NCBI GenBank assembly: GCA_017959965.1
Contig: JAGCZO010000177.1
Coordinates: 1-36,716 of the forward strand
DNA length: 36,716 nt
Source of the DNA: Clostridia bacterium
GTDB lineage: Bacteria > Bacillota > Clostridia > UBA1212
Reading direction: 5' to 3'
The notes under the pieces are model-generated. The model saw only the letters and a list, made by a program, of their open reading frames with translations, searched no databases and was not told where the DNA came from. The translations under genes and the position numbers were made by a program. Below are positions 15,331-24,451 of the stretch, piece after piece (position 1 is the first letter of the stretch; each line of letters begins with the position of its first letter).

Positions 15331-17754
15331 ATGCGGATCGACAAAGAAAGATTTAAAAACGATTTTAAAGCAAAGCTCATGCAGCTTTACAGGACCGACG
15401 TTCAGGGCAGCTCGGATACCGAAAGATATATTGCCCTGGGTACGCTTATAAAAGAATATATGGCTCTCGACTGGTACGAGACCGAAAACAGGAACGCCAG
15501 AGAAAAGAGAAAGAACGTTTACTATTTCTCGATGGAATTTCTCATCGGAAGGCTTCTTGACTCTATAATTCTGAATCTGGGGATCAAGGACACAGTTTCG
15601 GAGGGCCTTGCCGAGCTGGGAATAGATCTTCCCTGCCTTGAAGATATCGAGCCCGACGCGGGACTGGGCAACGGAGGCCTGGGAAGGCTTGCCGCCTGCT
15701 TCATAGACTCAATGGCTTCCCTTGGTATCTCAGGCATGGGCATCGGCATACGCTACAAGTATGGTCTTTTCAGACAGGAGATCGTCCACGGAAACCAGAT
15801 CGAGACCCCTGACAACTGGCTCAAGATCCAGAACGTTTGGGAGTCAAGGCGCGACGACAAGGCCTGCATCATCAAGTTCGGCGGCGAATGCAATCTCCGC
15901 TGGGACGAGAAGGGCGCCATGTACGCCGAGCATACAGGCTATGAGCCCATTCTCGCGGTACCCTACGACATGCCTGTTCCTGGCTACGAGAACGGCGTAG
16001 TGAATACCCTGAGGCTCTGGAGCGCCGAGACAGACGGTTCTGCTTTTGATTTCAGTACTTTCAGCAGAGGCGACTACGAAAGGGCTCAGGAGGCCCAGTA
16101 CGCAGTCTCTTCAATAACCAGCGTTCTATACCCCGACGATTCCACCGAAAGAGGAAAGCTTTTAAGACTGAAGCAGGAATACTTCTTCACCAGCGCGGGC
16201 ATTCAGACCATAGTGCGTGATATGAAGAAAAACGGCGTTGAGATGGATCACCTTGACGAATACGTGGCCATCCACGTCAACGACACACATCCCGCATTGG
16301 CGGTCGCCGAGCTTATGCGTATACTCGTGGATGAGGAAGGGCTCGAGTGGGATAAGGCCTTCAAGGTCACAGTCAATACAATTGCATACACGAATCATAC
16401 GATACTTGCCGAAGCTCTTGAAAAATGGCGGGTCCCCATGTTCAGGACTCTTCTGCCCCGCATCTACATGATAGTTGAAGAGATCAACAGACGCTTCTGC
16501 TCCGAGGTCTCCAGGCGTTACAACGGCGACTGGGCAAAGCTGAGCTCCATGTCCATCATCCAGGACGATATGGTGAAGATGGCTCACCTTGCCATCGTGG
16601 GAAGCCACAGCGTTAACGGAGTGGCGGCGCTTCACACCGAGATCCTCAAAAACCAGGAGCTCAAGGATTTCCATGAGTTCTATCCCGGAAAATTCAATAA
16701 CAAGACAAACGGCATCACACACCGCCGCTGGCTCATGCAGTCAAACCCGAAGCTTTCGGGCCTTATTGACGAGACCATTGGCGACGGCTGGAAGAAGGAT
16801 CCGCTGCTCCTAAGAAATCTGAAGCCTTATTGCGACGACAAAGCTTTTGTCGGTAAAATACAGGAGATCAAGCATTCGAACAAGGAAAGGCTGGCGTCCT
16901 TTATTCTTGACAATTACGGTATTGCCGCGGACCCGGATTCCATATTCGACATTCAGGTCAAAAGGCTCCACATGTACAAGAGGCAGATCCTGAACGTCCT
17001 TCACATTATCGACCTTTACAACCGTATCTGCGACGATCCGAACCTTGACGTCACGCCTCATACTTATATTTTCGGCGCCAAGGCCTTCCCGGGCTACACT
17101 ATCGCCAAGCAGACCATAAAGCTTATCAACAGCGTTGCCGAGACCGTCAACCACGAGAAGAGATGCGAGGGTAAGCTGAAGGTTGTATTCATGCCCAACT
17201 ACGGGGTCAGCCTTGCCCAGATCATGATCCCTGCAGGCGACATCAGCGAGCAGATATCCACTGCCTCCAAGGAGGCCTCGGGCACCGGAAACATGAAATT
17301 CATGATGAACGGTGCGGTGACCGTTGCCACCATGGACGGCGCCAACGTGGAGATTCACGGCGAGGTGGGCGACGACAATATCATCATATTCGGTCTTTCC
17401 TCAGAAGAGGTCATAAACTACCAGAAATACGGCGGCTACAGTGCGATGGACACCATCGCCGCGGATCCCAGACTCCGCAGGATCATGGGGCAGATAGACA
17501 ACGGCTTCGGCGCGGCTCCCGGAGAGTTCGATCTTATAAAGAGACATCTCACCGTCGACAATGACCCATACTTCACTCTCCTTGATTTCGCGCCTTATGC
17601 GGAAGCCCAGGCTAAAGCCGACAAGCTTTACAGGGACGCTGCCCGCTGGGGACGAATGGGCGCCTACAATATCGCTTGCTCGGGAGTATTCTCCAGCGAC
17701 AATACCATCAGAAGATACGCTCAAGAAATATGGAATGCGGAGACCAGGTTTTGA
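15331..17754 (+). CDS. glgP: Glycogen/alpha-glucan phosphorylase (GT35)
   Basis: An 807-residue GT35 phosphorylase that releases glucose-1-phosphate from alpha-1,4-glucan ends. The N-terminal SMEFLIGRLL and the glycine loop DAGLGNGGLGRLAACF, the phosphate/PLP-site segment IFDIQVKRLHMYKRQ and the PLP lysine motif EASGTGNMKFMMNGAVTVAT are present. Length matches bacterial enzymes (about 800). The Shine-Dalgarno is weak (ACGGA about 11 nt before the ATG), which may reduce its expression relative to glgA. A clear terminator follows the gene. With glgC it can close a glucose-1-phosphate to glycogen cycle. Confidence 0.97.
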   Translation: MRIDKERFKNDFKAKLMQLYRTDVQGSSDTERYIALGTLIKEYMALDWYETENRNAREKRKNVYYFSMEFLIGRLLDSIILNLGIKDTVSEGLAELGIDLPCLEDIEPDAGLGNGGLGRLAACFIDSMASLGISGMGIGIRYKYGLFRQEIVHGNQIETPDNWLKIQNVWESRRDDKACIIKFGGECNLRWDEKGAMYAEHTGYEPILAVPYDMPVPGYENGVVNTLRLWSAETDGSAFDFSTFSRGDYERAQEAQYAVSSITSVLYPDDSTERGKLLRLKQEYFFTSAGIQTIVRDMKKNGVEMDHLDEYVAIHVNDTHPALAVAELMRILVDEEGLEWDKAFKVTVNTIAYTNHTILAEALEKWRVPMFRTLLPRIYMIVEEINRRFCSEVSRRYNGDWAKLSSMSIIQDDMVKMAHLAIVGSHSVNGVAALHTEILKNQELKDFHEFYPGKFNNKTNGITHRRWLMQSNPKLSGLIDETIGDGWKKDPLLLRNLKPYCDDKAFVGKIQEIKHSNKERLASFILDNYGIAADPDSIFDIQVKRLHMYKRQILNVLHIIDLYNRICDDPNLDVTPHTYIFGAKAFPGYTIAKQTIKLINSVAETVNHEKRCEGKLKVVFMPNYGVSLAQIMIPAGDISEQISTASKEASGTGNMKFMMNGAVTVATMDGANVEIHGEVGDDNIIIFGLSSEEVINYQKYGGYSAMDTIAADPRLRRIMGQIDNGFGAAPGEFDLIKRHLTVDNDPYFTLLDFAPYAEAQAKADKLYRDAARWGRMGAYNIACSGVFSSDNTIRRYAQEIWNAETRF

Positions 17755-17787
17755 CCTGTCTCTAAAACGATTCCGCCGGCAGCGGAC

Positions 17788-17817
17788 GGTCCGGCTCTGT
17801 CCGGACCTTTCTTTCTT
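17788..17817 (+). terminator. Intrinsic terminator between glgP and the GH13 gene
   Basis: A perfect 7-bp stem, GGTCCGG (17788-17794) and CCGGACC (17801-17807), with a 6-nt loop, is followed by TTTCTTTCTT. It ends only 12 nt before the next gene, leaving no room for a promoter after it, so partial termination or attenuation is likely. Confidence 0.8.
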
Positions 17818-17829
17818 AAAAGGCACAAG

Positions 17830-19794
17830 ATGATAACATTTCTGCACGATTCCAGGTCTTTGCGTTTCAGGTCGCCTTTCGGCGCCGCGGAGGCCGGCAC
17901 AACGGTTACGCTGAATATTGAAAGCTATGAGGAAAACATCGGCGATCCCGCAGAGGTCGTATCCGCCGAGCTTTACCTGCGCTGTTTTGACACTGCCGAC
18001 GAATCCGAGAAGAAGGTTTTTACTCCTGTGGAATATACCTCCGCATTGAAAAGAACTTTCTTTAAAGTAACTGATACGGAATACGGAATCAGAGTAAAAT
18101 CCGTCTATTCCTGCGACGTTAAAACGGATAAGCCGGGCGTTATCTTTTACGGCTTCAGATTCACCGTTAAGGAAAAGGGCAGAGAAATTCCATTGTTTTA
18201 CGGAAATAATGATGACGAGACCGGCGGCATCGGCTCCTGCAGGGAAGGCCTTGACGGTCCTCTTTATTCAGTCACTGTCTTCAGAAAAGGGCTGAGGGTC
18301 CCCGAATGGTTCAAAAAGTCTGTCATTTATCAGATCTTTCCGGACAGGTTCGCAAAGGGCTATGACGCTCTTGCCGAGAACAAACCGAATTCCTTCCTGT
18401 ACGGTACCTGGGACGACACGCCCATGTATATAAAAAACGGGGAAAATGATGTCGTGCGCTGGGATTTCCACGGCGGAAATCTATCCGGTGTCTCAGAAAA
18501 GCTTCCCTATATCGAAGCCCTGGGCGCCGATGTGATATACCTCAACCCCATTTTCAGAGCTGCCAGCAACCACCGCTACGACACAGAGGACTACATGCAC
18601 GTTGACGGACTCCTTGGCGGCGATCCCGCCTTCGAGCTTCTCGCGTACGTCTGCGCAAAGGACAACGTTAAACTGATCCTGGACGGTGTATTCAGCCACA
18701 CCGGCGCCGACAGTATTTATTTTGACAAGAAGGGCAGATTCGGCGGCGGAGCCTACAAGAACAAGAATTCCGAATACAGAGACTGGTACATGTTCTCCGA
18801 GGACAGCGACGACAAATACGAGTGCTGGTGGGGCGTGGACGTGCTCCCCAACGTCAATGAGCTTGCCCCCGGATATCTGGATTTTATCGTTAAAAACGAC
18901 GATTCCGTGGTACGGCACTGGCTCAGGAAGGGCGCCGCGGGCTTCAGACTTGACGTGGCCGACGAGCTGCCCGATAAGTTTATCAAAGAACTTGCCGATG
19001 CCTGCGCCGAGACCGGCGAGGAGACAGGTGTCGAACCCGTTGTCCTGGGCGAAGTTTGGGAGGACGCTTCCACCAAGGTCAGCTACGGAAAGCTCCGCTC
19101 GTATTTCACGGAGCGGGAGCTGCACACCGTCACCGACTATCCCTTCAGAAAGATACTTCTTTCCTTTTTTAAGGGAGAAATCGACGCCAAAGAGGCCTCG
19201 GAAAGATTCCTTTCGCTTAAGGAAAACTATCCGAAAGAGAATTATTATGCCCTCGTCAACATGACCGGAAGTCACGACGTCACAAGACTTATGACCGAGA
19301 TGCTGGAGGCCTCCGAAGGAAAGAAACCGTTGGCAAGGAGATTCGTTTCCCTCTACGCCTCAGTCATGTTTACATTCCCGGGCGTGCCTCTTGTCTATTA
19401 CGGAGACGAAACATGCCTTGAAGGCGGCGAGGACCCGGACAACAGAAGGACCTACCCCTGGGGACACGAAGATAAAAATATGATCTCAGTGTTCGCGGAG
19501 CTTGCGGACATGAGAAAAAAGAACAAGTGCCTTGCGGAGGGCGATATTGATTTTATTGACGCCGGTCCCGACGCATTGGCGTATAAGAGAACTTTGAACG
19601 GCGACGAGATAATTGTTATAGTGAGCCGCGAAGCAGAGGTCTCATGCGCCGTCAGCGCAGAGCTTGGCGACGGTGTTTATAAGTTCATCCGCGGAGGCCG
19701 GGAGGATGAGACTTTGGTAAGCGTCTCCGGCAAGGCTTCCGAGACAGATCTTAGAAACGGATGCGCAATTTTAAAAAAGTTAAATGATAATTGA
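17830..19794 (+). CDS. GH13 alpha-glucan hydrolase (neopullulanase/cyclomaltodextrinase type)
   Basis: A 654-residue GH13 enzyme. Residues 1-155 form an N-terminal beta-sandwich like those of neopullulanases. From about 160 the catalytic barrel begins at WFKKSVIYQIFPDRFA, with conserved regions DVIYLNPIF, DGVFSHTG, GFRLDVAD (nucleophile Asp), VLGEVWED (acid Glu) and MTGSHDVTR (third Asp). A short C-terminal beta domain follows. It has no signal peptide and so acts inside the cell, probably trimming glycogen or imported maltodextrins. AAAAGG precedes the ATG directly after the glgP terminator. Exact linkage preference is not decidable. Confidence 0.92.
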   Translation: MITFLHDSRSLRFRSPFGAAEAGTTVTLNIESYEENIGDPAEVVSAELYLRCFDTADESEKKVFTPVEYTSALKRTFFKVTDTEYGIRVKSVYSCDVKTDKPGVIFYGFRFTVKEKGREIPLFYGNNDDETGGIGSCREGLDGPLYSVTVFRKGLRVPEWFKKSVIYQIFPDRFAKGYDALAENKPNSFLYGTWDDTPMYIKNGENDVVRWDFHGGNLSGVSEKLPYIEALGADVIYLNPIFRAASNHRYDTEDYMHVDGLLGGDPAFELLAYVCAKDNVKLILDGVFSHTGADSIYFDKKGRFGGGAYKNKNSEYRDWYMFSEDSDDKYECWWGVDVLPNVNELAPGYLDFIVKNDDSVVRHWLRKGAAGFRLDVADELPDKFIKELADACAETGEETGVEPVVLGEVWEDASTKVSYGKLRSYFTERELHTVTDYPFRKILLSFFKGEIDAKEASERFLSLKENYPKENYYALVNMTGSHDVTRLMTEMLEASEGKKPLARRFVSLYASVMFTFPGVPLVYYGDETCLEGGEDPDNRRTYPWGHEDKNMISVFAELADMRKKNKCLAEGDIDFIDAGPDALAYKRTLNGDEIIVIVSREAEVSCAVSAELGDGVYKFIRGGREDETLVSVSGKASETDLRNGCAILKKLNDN

Positions 19795-20605
19795 TTTTCA
19801 CACCCATTGTTATCCCGATAAAATAGCGCAAAGAGCTGTGAACGGACTAAGCTCCGGCGCAGGTATTCACGCATACACCGACGGTTCCTTCGGAGGGCTT
19901 TCAAAGCTTATGAAGGAGCAGGGCGTAGGTTTATTTATCGTCAACAATATCGCCACGGACGGAAGACGAATGCACAACGTAAACGATTTTGCCGTGTCTA
20001 TCGACGGCGGCAACGCGGTGTCCTTCGGCTCCGTGGCGCCTTTTGCCGAGGACGCTTTATCGGAGCTTGAAAGGCTCAAGGAAAACGGCATCGTCGGGGT
20101 CAAATTCCATCCCTATTTCCAGGATTTTTACGTTGACGATCCGAGGCTGGCGCCGGTCTATGAGAAGCTCCGGGAGCTTGGCTTTATGGTTGTTTTTCAC
20201 GCGGGGTCCGATATTTCCTTTGAGGATACCGAAAGGGCGGAGCCTAAGCGTCTCAGAGAAGCGGCAGAAGCTCTGGGAGCCTCCGCCGGACATGACGTTA
20301 TATTGGCCCATTGGGGAGCATCCATGCAGACCGCCAATGTCATGGAGGAGCTTTGCGGCTATCCGGTTTATTTTGACACCGCCTTCGGCCTTGGCTATAT
20401 CAACGCCGAAGAAGCCAATGAGATCGTCAAAGGCCACGGATCTTCCCGGATCCTTTTCGGCAGCGACTGCCCCTGGAGCACGCCGGAAAGAGAGCTCGGC
20501 TTCTTAAACAGCCTGGGACTTCCGGAAGAGGATCTTTGCAACATTACCTTCGGGACTGCCGCGAAGCTGCTGGAACGTCACGGAAGGAATGTGATCACGC
20601 CCTGA
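19784..20605 (+). CDS. Amidohydrolase-family metal-dependent hydrolase
   Basis: A 273-residue TIM-barrel hydrolase of the Amidohydro_2 type. Metal-ligand motifs are IDFHTHCYPD near the N-terminus, GVKFHPYFQDF, VVFHAGSD, ILAHWGAS and the late FGSDCPW Asp. Such proteins include decarboxylases and hydrolases of small carboxylated or cyclic compounds; the substrate here is unknown. It starts inside the end of the GH13 gene (11-nt overlap), so it is co-translated with it, but a link to glycogen metabolism is not established for the family. Confidence 0.87.
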   Translation: MIIDFHTHCYPDKIAQRAVNGLSSGAGIHAYTDGSFGGLSKLMKEQGVGLFIVNNIATDGRRMHNVNDFAVSIDGGNAVSFGSVAPFAEDALSELERLKENGIVGVKFHPYFQDFYVDDPRLAPVYEKLRELGFMVVFHAGSDISFEDTERAEPKRLREAAEALGASAGHDVILAHWGASMQTANVMEELCGYPVYFDTAFGLGYINAEEANEIVKGHGSSRILFGSDCPWSTPERELGFLNSLGLPEEDLCNITFGTAAKLLERHGRNVITP

Positions 20606-20655
20606 TAACGTTCATATGACGCGGCCCTTTGGCGATACCGATCTGCTGCCGGCCC

Positions 20656-20684
20656 TTTACAAACTGCCTTTTTTATGGTATATT
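20656..20684 (+). promoter_or_regulatory. Sigma-A-type promoter for frr
   Basis: TTTACA (20656-20661) and TATATT (20679-20684) are 17 bp apart. Transcription would start near 20691, about 46 nt before the frr ATG. Confidence 0.65.
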
Positions 20685-20736
20685 CTATCTGACAAAAAAG
20701 AGCGGACAGCTCAATTCTATATTGGGGGTTGATATC

Positions 20737-21297
20737 ATGATAGATAAAAAGGAATATGACGTATATATTTCGAAAATGGATAAGACCATAAGCCTTCTTA
20801 CGGAGGAATTGTCCGAGATAAGAGCAGGCAGAGCAAACCCTGCGGTTCTTAATAAGATCACTGTTGACTACTACGGAGTCCAGACTCCCGTTCCGCAGGT
20901 CGGCAATATCAGCGTTCCCGAAGCCAGACTTCTTGTTTTCACTCCCTGGGAGCCCAAAATGCTCAAAGAGGTGGAGAGAGAGATCCTGAAGTCCGATCTG
21001 GGCATCAACCCCGCCAATGACGGAAAGTCGATCAAGCTCGTTTTTCCCGCTCTTACCGAGGAAAGACGTCTCGACCTTGCCAAGCAGGTGAGGAAGATGG
21101 GCGAGGATTCCAAGGTCGCTATCAGAGCCATCAGGCGCGACGCCGTGGAATATTTCAAGAACCAGAAAAAGAAGAGTCTTATCACGGAAGACGACCAGAA
21201 GCAGTCCGAGAAGGATATCCAGCAGTTCACCGATAAGCACATCGAGGAGATCGATAAAGTGGTGGCACGCAAGGATAAGGAACTCATGGAAATGTAA
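20737..21297 (+). CDS. frr: Ribosome recycling factor
   Basis: A 186-residue protein, the normal length of RRF (about 185), which with EF-G splits post-termination ribosomes. Diagnostic segments are LSEIRAGRANPAVLNKI, YYGVQTPVPQVGNISVPE, GINPANDGKSIKLVFP and RRDAVEYFKNQ. The ATG at 20737 was chosen over an upstream in-frame GTG because GGGGG lies 8 nt before it and the protein then has the family N-terminus (MIDKKEYDVYISKMDK). frr followed by uppS, cdsA and dxr is a widely conserved order. Confidence 0.97.
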   Translation: MIDKKEYDVYISKMDKTISLLTEELSEIRAGRANPAVLNKITVDYYGVQTPVPQVGNISVPEARLLVFTPWEPKMLKEVEREILKSDLGINPANDGKSIKLVFPALTEERRLDLAKQVRKMGEDSKVAIRAIRRDAVEYFKNQKKKSLITEDDQKQSEKDIQQFTDKHIEEIDKVVARKDKELMEM

Positions 21298-21454
21298 TCA
21301 TTCGCGCTTAAAAAGCGAGTCCTGCCTGCCGGATCACATTGGCGTATAAAAAGCGCTTTGCCCCGGCGGCTTGAACACGGAAATGACAAGCTGCATGCTG
21401 AATCCGATCATTCTGCGGCCTGTCATTTTCGTTTGTAAAAGAATCATTGGCGAT

Positions 21455-22228
21455 ATGCCTTTTTCGATTAATACCGTCATGGAAAAATCAGATCTGAATT
21501 CAAATAAGACAAAAAACAACGGCGGAAACAGAGGCGTTGTGTCCCTTGCCATCATTCCCGACGGCAACCGCCGCTGGGCTAAAAAAAGACTGCTTCCCGC
21601 TGAATCAGGACATTACGAGGGCGCTCAGAACTTCAGACGGATCATAAGATCCTGCGCCGACAGGGGAATCGGGTATCTTACTTTTTACGCTTTTTCTACG
21701 GAAAACTGGAAAAGAAGCGAAAAAGAAGTTGCGGCGCTGATGAAGATCTTTTCCGATCTTATGGAGAGCTTCATCTCAAAACCTGACGACGGCGGAAGAA
21801 ACGTAAGACTCAGAGTCATCGGCGACAGATCCGGCCTTTCCGAAAACCTCCTGAAGGATATTGAAAAGATCGAATCCGTCACTGCGGGCAGGAAGGGCAT
21901 GACCGTAAATATCTGCATAAGCTACGGCTCGAGAGACGAGATCACCACGTCCGTCAGGGATATCTGCAGAAAATGCAAAGACGGCCTTCTTGATCCGGAA
22001 AAGGTGAATGAAAAGACCATCGGCGGGGGGCTTTTTGCCCCGGATACGCCTGATCCCGATCTGATAATCAGGACAAGCGGCGAGCTGAGACTCAGCAATT
22101 TCCTTCTTTGGCAGGCGGCTTATTCCGAACTCTATTTTACCGACTGCTTCTGGCCTGATTTTAACGATAAGGAGCTGGACGCCGCTCTTGACGAGTTTGC
22201 GAGGAGAAAAAGAAGGTTCGGTGCCTGA
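21455..22228 (+). CDS. uppS: Isoprenyl transferase (undecaprenyl diphosphate synthase family)
   Basis: A cis-prenyltransferase that condenses isopentenyl diphosphate onto farnesyl diphosphate to give the lipid carrier for peptidoglycan. Visible motifs are LAIIPDGNRRWAKKR (catalytic Asp), the YLTFYAFSTENWKR segment, and the substrate-binding PDLIIRTSGELRLSNFLLWQ with SELYFTDCFWPDF. The first motif reads PDGNRRWA where most bacterial enzymes have MDGNGRWA; this form is commoner in archaeal and eukaryotic members. The start is uncertain: ATGs at 21455 and 21479 and a TTG at 21371 are in frame and none has a clear Shine-Dalgarno. Neighbours frr and cdsA support the assignment. Confidence 0.9.
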   Translation: MPFSINTVMEKSDLNSNKTKNNGGNRGVVSLAIIPDGNRRWAKKRLLPAESGHYEGAQNFRRIIRSCADRGIGYLTFYAFSTENWKRSEKEVAALMKIFSDLMESFISKPDDGGRNVRLRVIGDRSGLSENLLKDIEKIESVTAGRKGMTVNICISYGSRDEITTSVRDICRKCKDGLLDPEKVNEKTIGGGLFAPDTPDPDLIIRTSGELRLSNFLLWQAAYSELYFTDCFWPDFNDKELDAALDEFARRKRRFGA

Positions 22229-22338
22229 ACTTTGCTTTTTTGCTTGATCAAACCAAGTACGGAACCCCAAATAACAGGAATTATCAGGGCTCAGAAACCC
22301 TGCGTTCAGGAAGCGCGAAGCTGACATTTCAAAAAGCA

Positions 22339-22368
22339 TTGACTCTTTAAATATTTTTTAAAGATTAT
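22339..22368 (+). promoter_or_regulatory. Possible promoter for cdsA
   Basis: TTGACT (22339-22344) and GATTAT (22363-22368) are 18 bp apart in an A/T-rich stretch of the 202-bp gap after uppS. The -10 box is weak. A small hairpin CAGGG/CCCTG (about 22287-22304) lies upstream but lacks a U-tract. Confidence 0.4.
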
Positions 22369-22430
22369 GTGGTAAATACTTTACGCATCATTTTTCCGGC
22401 ACTGATATCGGTGACAGAAACGGAGATCTC

Positions 22431-23270
22431 ATGAAAGCTAGAATTATTACCGGGCTCATAGTCGGATTGGCAGCTTTAGCGGCGATAATATTCGGAGGAT
22501 ATTTCTTTTCTATATTTGTCACGGTCGCTGCGGCTGTCGGCGTGTTTGAGTTTCTGCGCGCTCTTAGGAACAGCGGAAAGAACCCGGCGATATCTCCTTC
22601 GGTACTGATCTTCCTTACATTGCCCGCAGGCCTGTTTTCGCTCGTCAAAGCTCCCGGCAGCCTTGTTTTTACCGCGGGCGGTAAGAACTTTTTCCTGGCT
22701 GTGGTCTTTGTTGCGCTGATCCTTTCGGCGGCGGTATTCGTTTTTGATCACAAGAACAGAACTCTTGAGGATTCAGCCAGCCCTCTGTTCGGCACAGTCT
22801 ATATCGTCCTGTTTCTCTGGTGCGGAATAGCTCTCCGCGAGCTTCCCCAGGGCATGCACCTTATACTGATGACTCTTGTCGGCAGCGTCATGTCGGACAC
22901 CTGCGCTTTCGTCGTGGGCAGCCTGCTGGGTAAAAGAAAGCTTTGCCCGGATATCAGTCCCAAGAAGACCTTCGAGGGAATGTGGGCCGGACTCGGAGGA
23001 GGAGCTCTCAGCCTTGTGATATACGGGCTTGTTTTGTTCCTGCTTAAGATCGACACGGGTATTCCCTTCTGGTTCTGCCCGATCCTGGGAATTCTTGTCT
23101 CCTTTGTCAGCCAGGTCGGCGACCTGTTTATGTCCGCAGTTAAAAGACAGTGCGGCATAAAGGATTTCGGAAAGATTCTTCCGGGTCACGGCGGTGTTCT
23201 GGACAGGATCGATTCCTACCTTCCTTCCTTTGCGGTAACGTTTATTGTAGTTACCGTGATTTTCGGCTAA
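22431..23270 (+). CDS. cdsA: Phosphatidate cytidylyltransferase
   Basis: A 279-residue membrane enzyme that makes CDP-diacylglycerol from phosphatidate and CTP. About seven hydrophobic helices are visible. The family signature is in the C-terminal third: CAFVVGSLLGKRKLCPDISPKKTFEG, then VGDLFMSAVKRQCGIKDFGKILPGHGGVLDRIDS with its conserved Asp. GGAG lies 6 nt before the ATG. dxr begins 4 bp after the stop, so the two are coupled. Confidence 0.95.
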   Translation: MKARIITGLIVGLAALAAIIFGGYFFSIFVTVAAAVGVFEFLRALRNSGKNPAISPSVLIFLTLPAGLFSLVKAPGSLVFTAGGKNFFLAVVFVALILSAAVFVFDHKNRTLEDSASPLFGTVYIVLFLWCGIALRELPQGMHLILMTLVGSVMSDTCAFVVGSLLGKRKLCPDISPKKTFEGMWAGLGGGALSLVIYGLVLFLLKIDTGIPFWFCPILGILVSFVSQVGDLFMSAVKRQCGIKDFGKILPGHGGVLDRIDSYLPSFAVTFIVVTVIFG

Positions 23271-23274
23271 AAAC

Positions 23275-24450
23275 ATGAAAAAGATCGGCATTATAGGATC
23301 CACAGGCTCTATAGGGACCCAGACTGTTGAAGTTATACAGGAGCTTAACGGCGCCGAACCGGGAAGTTTCTGCGTTACCGCATTGGCGTGCGGCAACGGT
23401 GTTGAAAAAATGGCAGAACAGGCCAGAGCTCTTGGCGTGAGGCTTCTCTGCACCGGAACCAAAGAGGGCGCCGGGAAGGTCAGGTCCATGCTTTCCGATA
23501 TGAAGCCCGAAGTCCTGTGGGGAAAGGAAGGGCTGAAGGAGCTTGCCGCAAGCGGTATGGATACCCTTGTGACAGCAATCGTGGGCATGGCGGGCATTGA
23601 ACCCACGTTAGAAGCGATCAAAAACGGAACGGACATTGCCCTTGCGAACAAGGAGACCCTTGTGGCGGCCGGCGAGATCGTGATGAGGGAAGCCGGTAAA
23701 CGGGGCGTTTCCATCCTTCCGGTCGACAGTGAGCATTCGGCGGTTTTCCAGTGCCTGAGAGGCATAAGGCGTGAGGAACTGGATAAAATAGTTCTTACGT
23801 GTTCGGGAGGTCCCTTCAGAACTTATCCCGCGGAAAAGCTTGACAGTGTTACGCCGGAAATGGCTCTCGGCCATCCCACCTGGAATATGGGCGGAAAGAT
23901 CACAGTCGATTCCGCAACACTTATGAACAAAGGACTTGAGGTGATCGAGGCTGCCAGGCTTTACTCATTAAGCATAGACGATATTGAAGTGACTGTGCAT
24001 CCCCAAAGCATCGTTCACTCCATGATTAAAACAAGAGACGGCGCGGTCATTGCTCAGCTCGGATACCCGTCAATGAAGCTCCCAATCCAGTACGCTCTTA
24101 CGTACCCGGAGAGGAAAAAATGCGGCGTTCCCGTTCTTGATTTCACCAAAGGAATGACGCTTACATTTGAGGAGCCGGACAGAGAAAAATTTCCGTGCCT
24201 CGGCCTTGCCGAAGCGGCAGGCAGAGAGGGCGGAACCATGCCGGCGTGTATGAACGCCGCCAATGAAAAAGCGGTCAGCCTTTTCCTCCAGGGCAAGGTG
24301 AAATTCACCGATATTGCCTTGATAGTGGAAAAAGCAATGGCCTCTCACCGCGTTATAAAGGATCCCTCAGCGGAGGATATCCTTGGCGTGAGCGACGAGA
24401 CTTACCGGAATGCCGCTTTGCAACTTCTTCAACGTAAAACACGGAGGTAA
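23275..24450 (+). CDS. dxr: 1-deoxy-D-xylulose 5-phosphate reductoisomerase
   Basis: A 391-residue enzyme of the MEP isoprenoid pathway, converting DXP to MEP with NADPH. The N-terminal nucleotide loop IIGSTGSIGTQT, LANKETLVAAGE, the metal and substrate motifs PVDSEHSAVFQ, CSGGPF and MNKGLEVIEA, and HPQSIVHSMI are intact; length is typical. The ATG is 4 bp after cdsA with no Shine-Dalgarno of its own, which suggests translational coupling. rseP begins directly after it. ispG, another MEP gene, lies two genes downstream. Confidence 0.96.
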   Translation: MKKIGIIGSTGSIGTQTVEVIQELNGAEPGSFCVTALACGNGVEKMAEQARALGVRLLCTGTKEGAGKVRSMLSDMKPEVLWGKEGLKELAASGMDTLVTAIVGMAGIEPTLEAIKNGTDIALANKETLVAAGEIVMREAGKRGVSILPVDSEHSAVFQCLRGIRREELDKIVLTCSGGPFRTYPAEKLDSVTPEMALGHPTWNMGGKITVDSATLMNKGLEVIEAARLYSLSIDDIEVTVHPQSIVHSMIKTRDGAVIAQLGYPSMKLPIQYALTYPERKKCGVPVLDFTKGMTLTFEEPDREKFPCLGLAEAAGREGGTMPACMNAANEKAVSLFLQGKVKFTDIALIVEKAMASHRVIKDPSAEDILGVSDETYRNAALQLLQRKTRR

Positions 24451-24451
24451 T

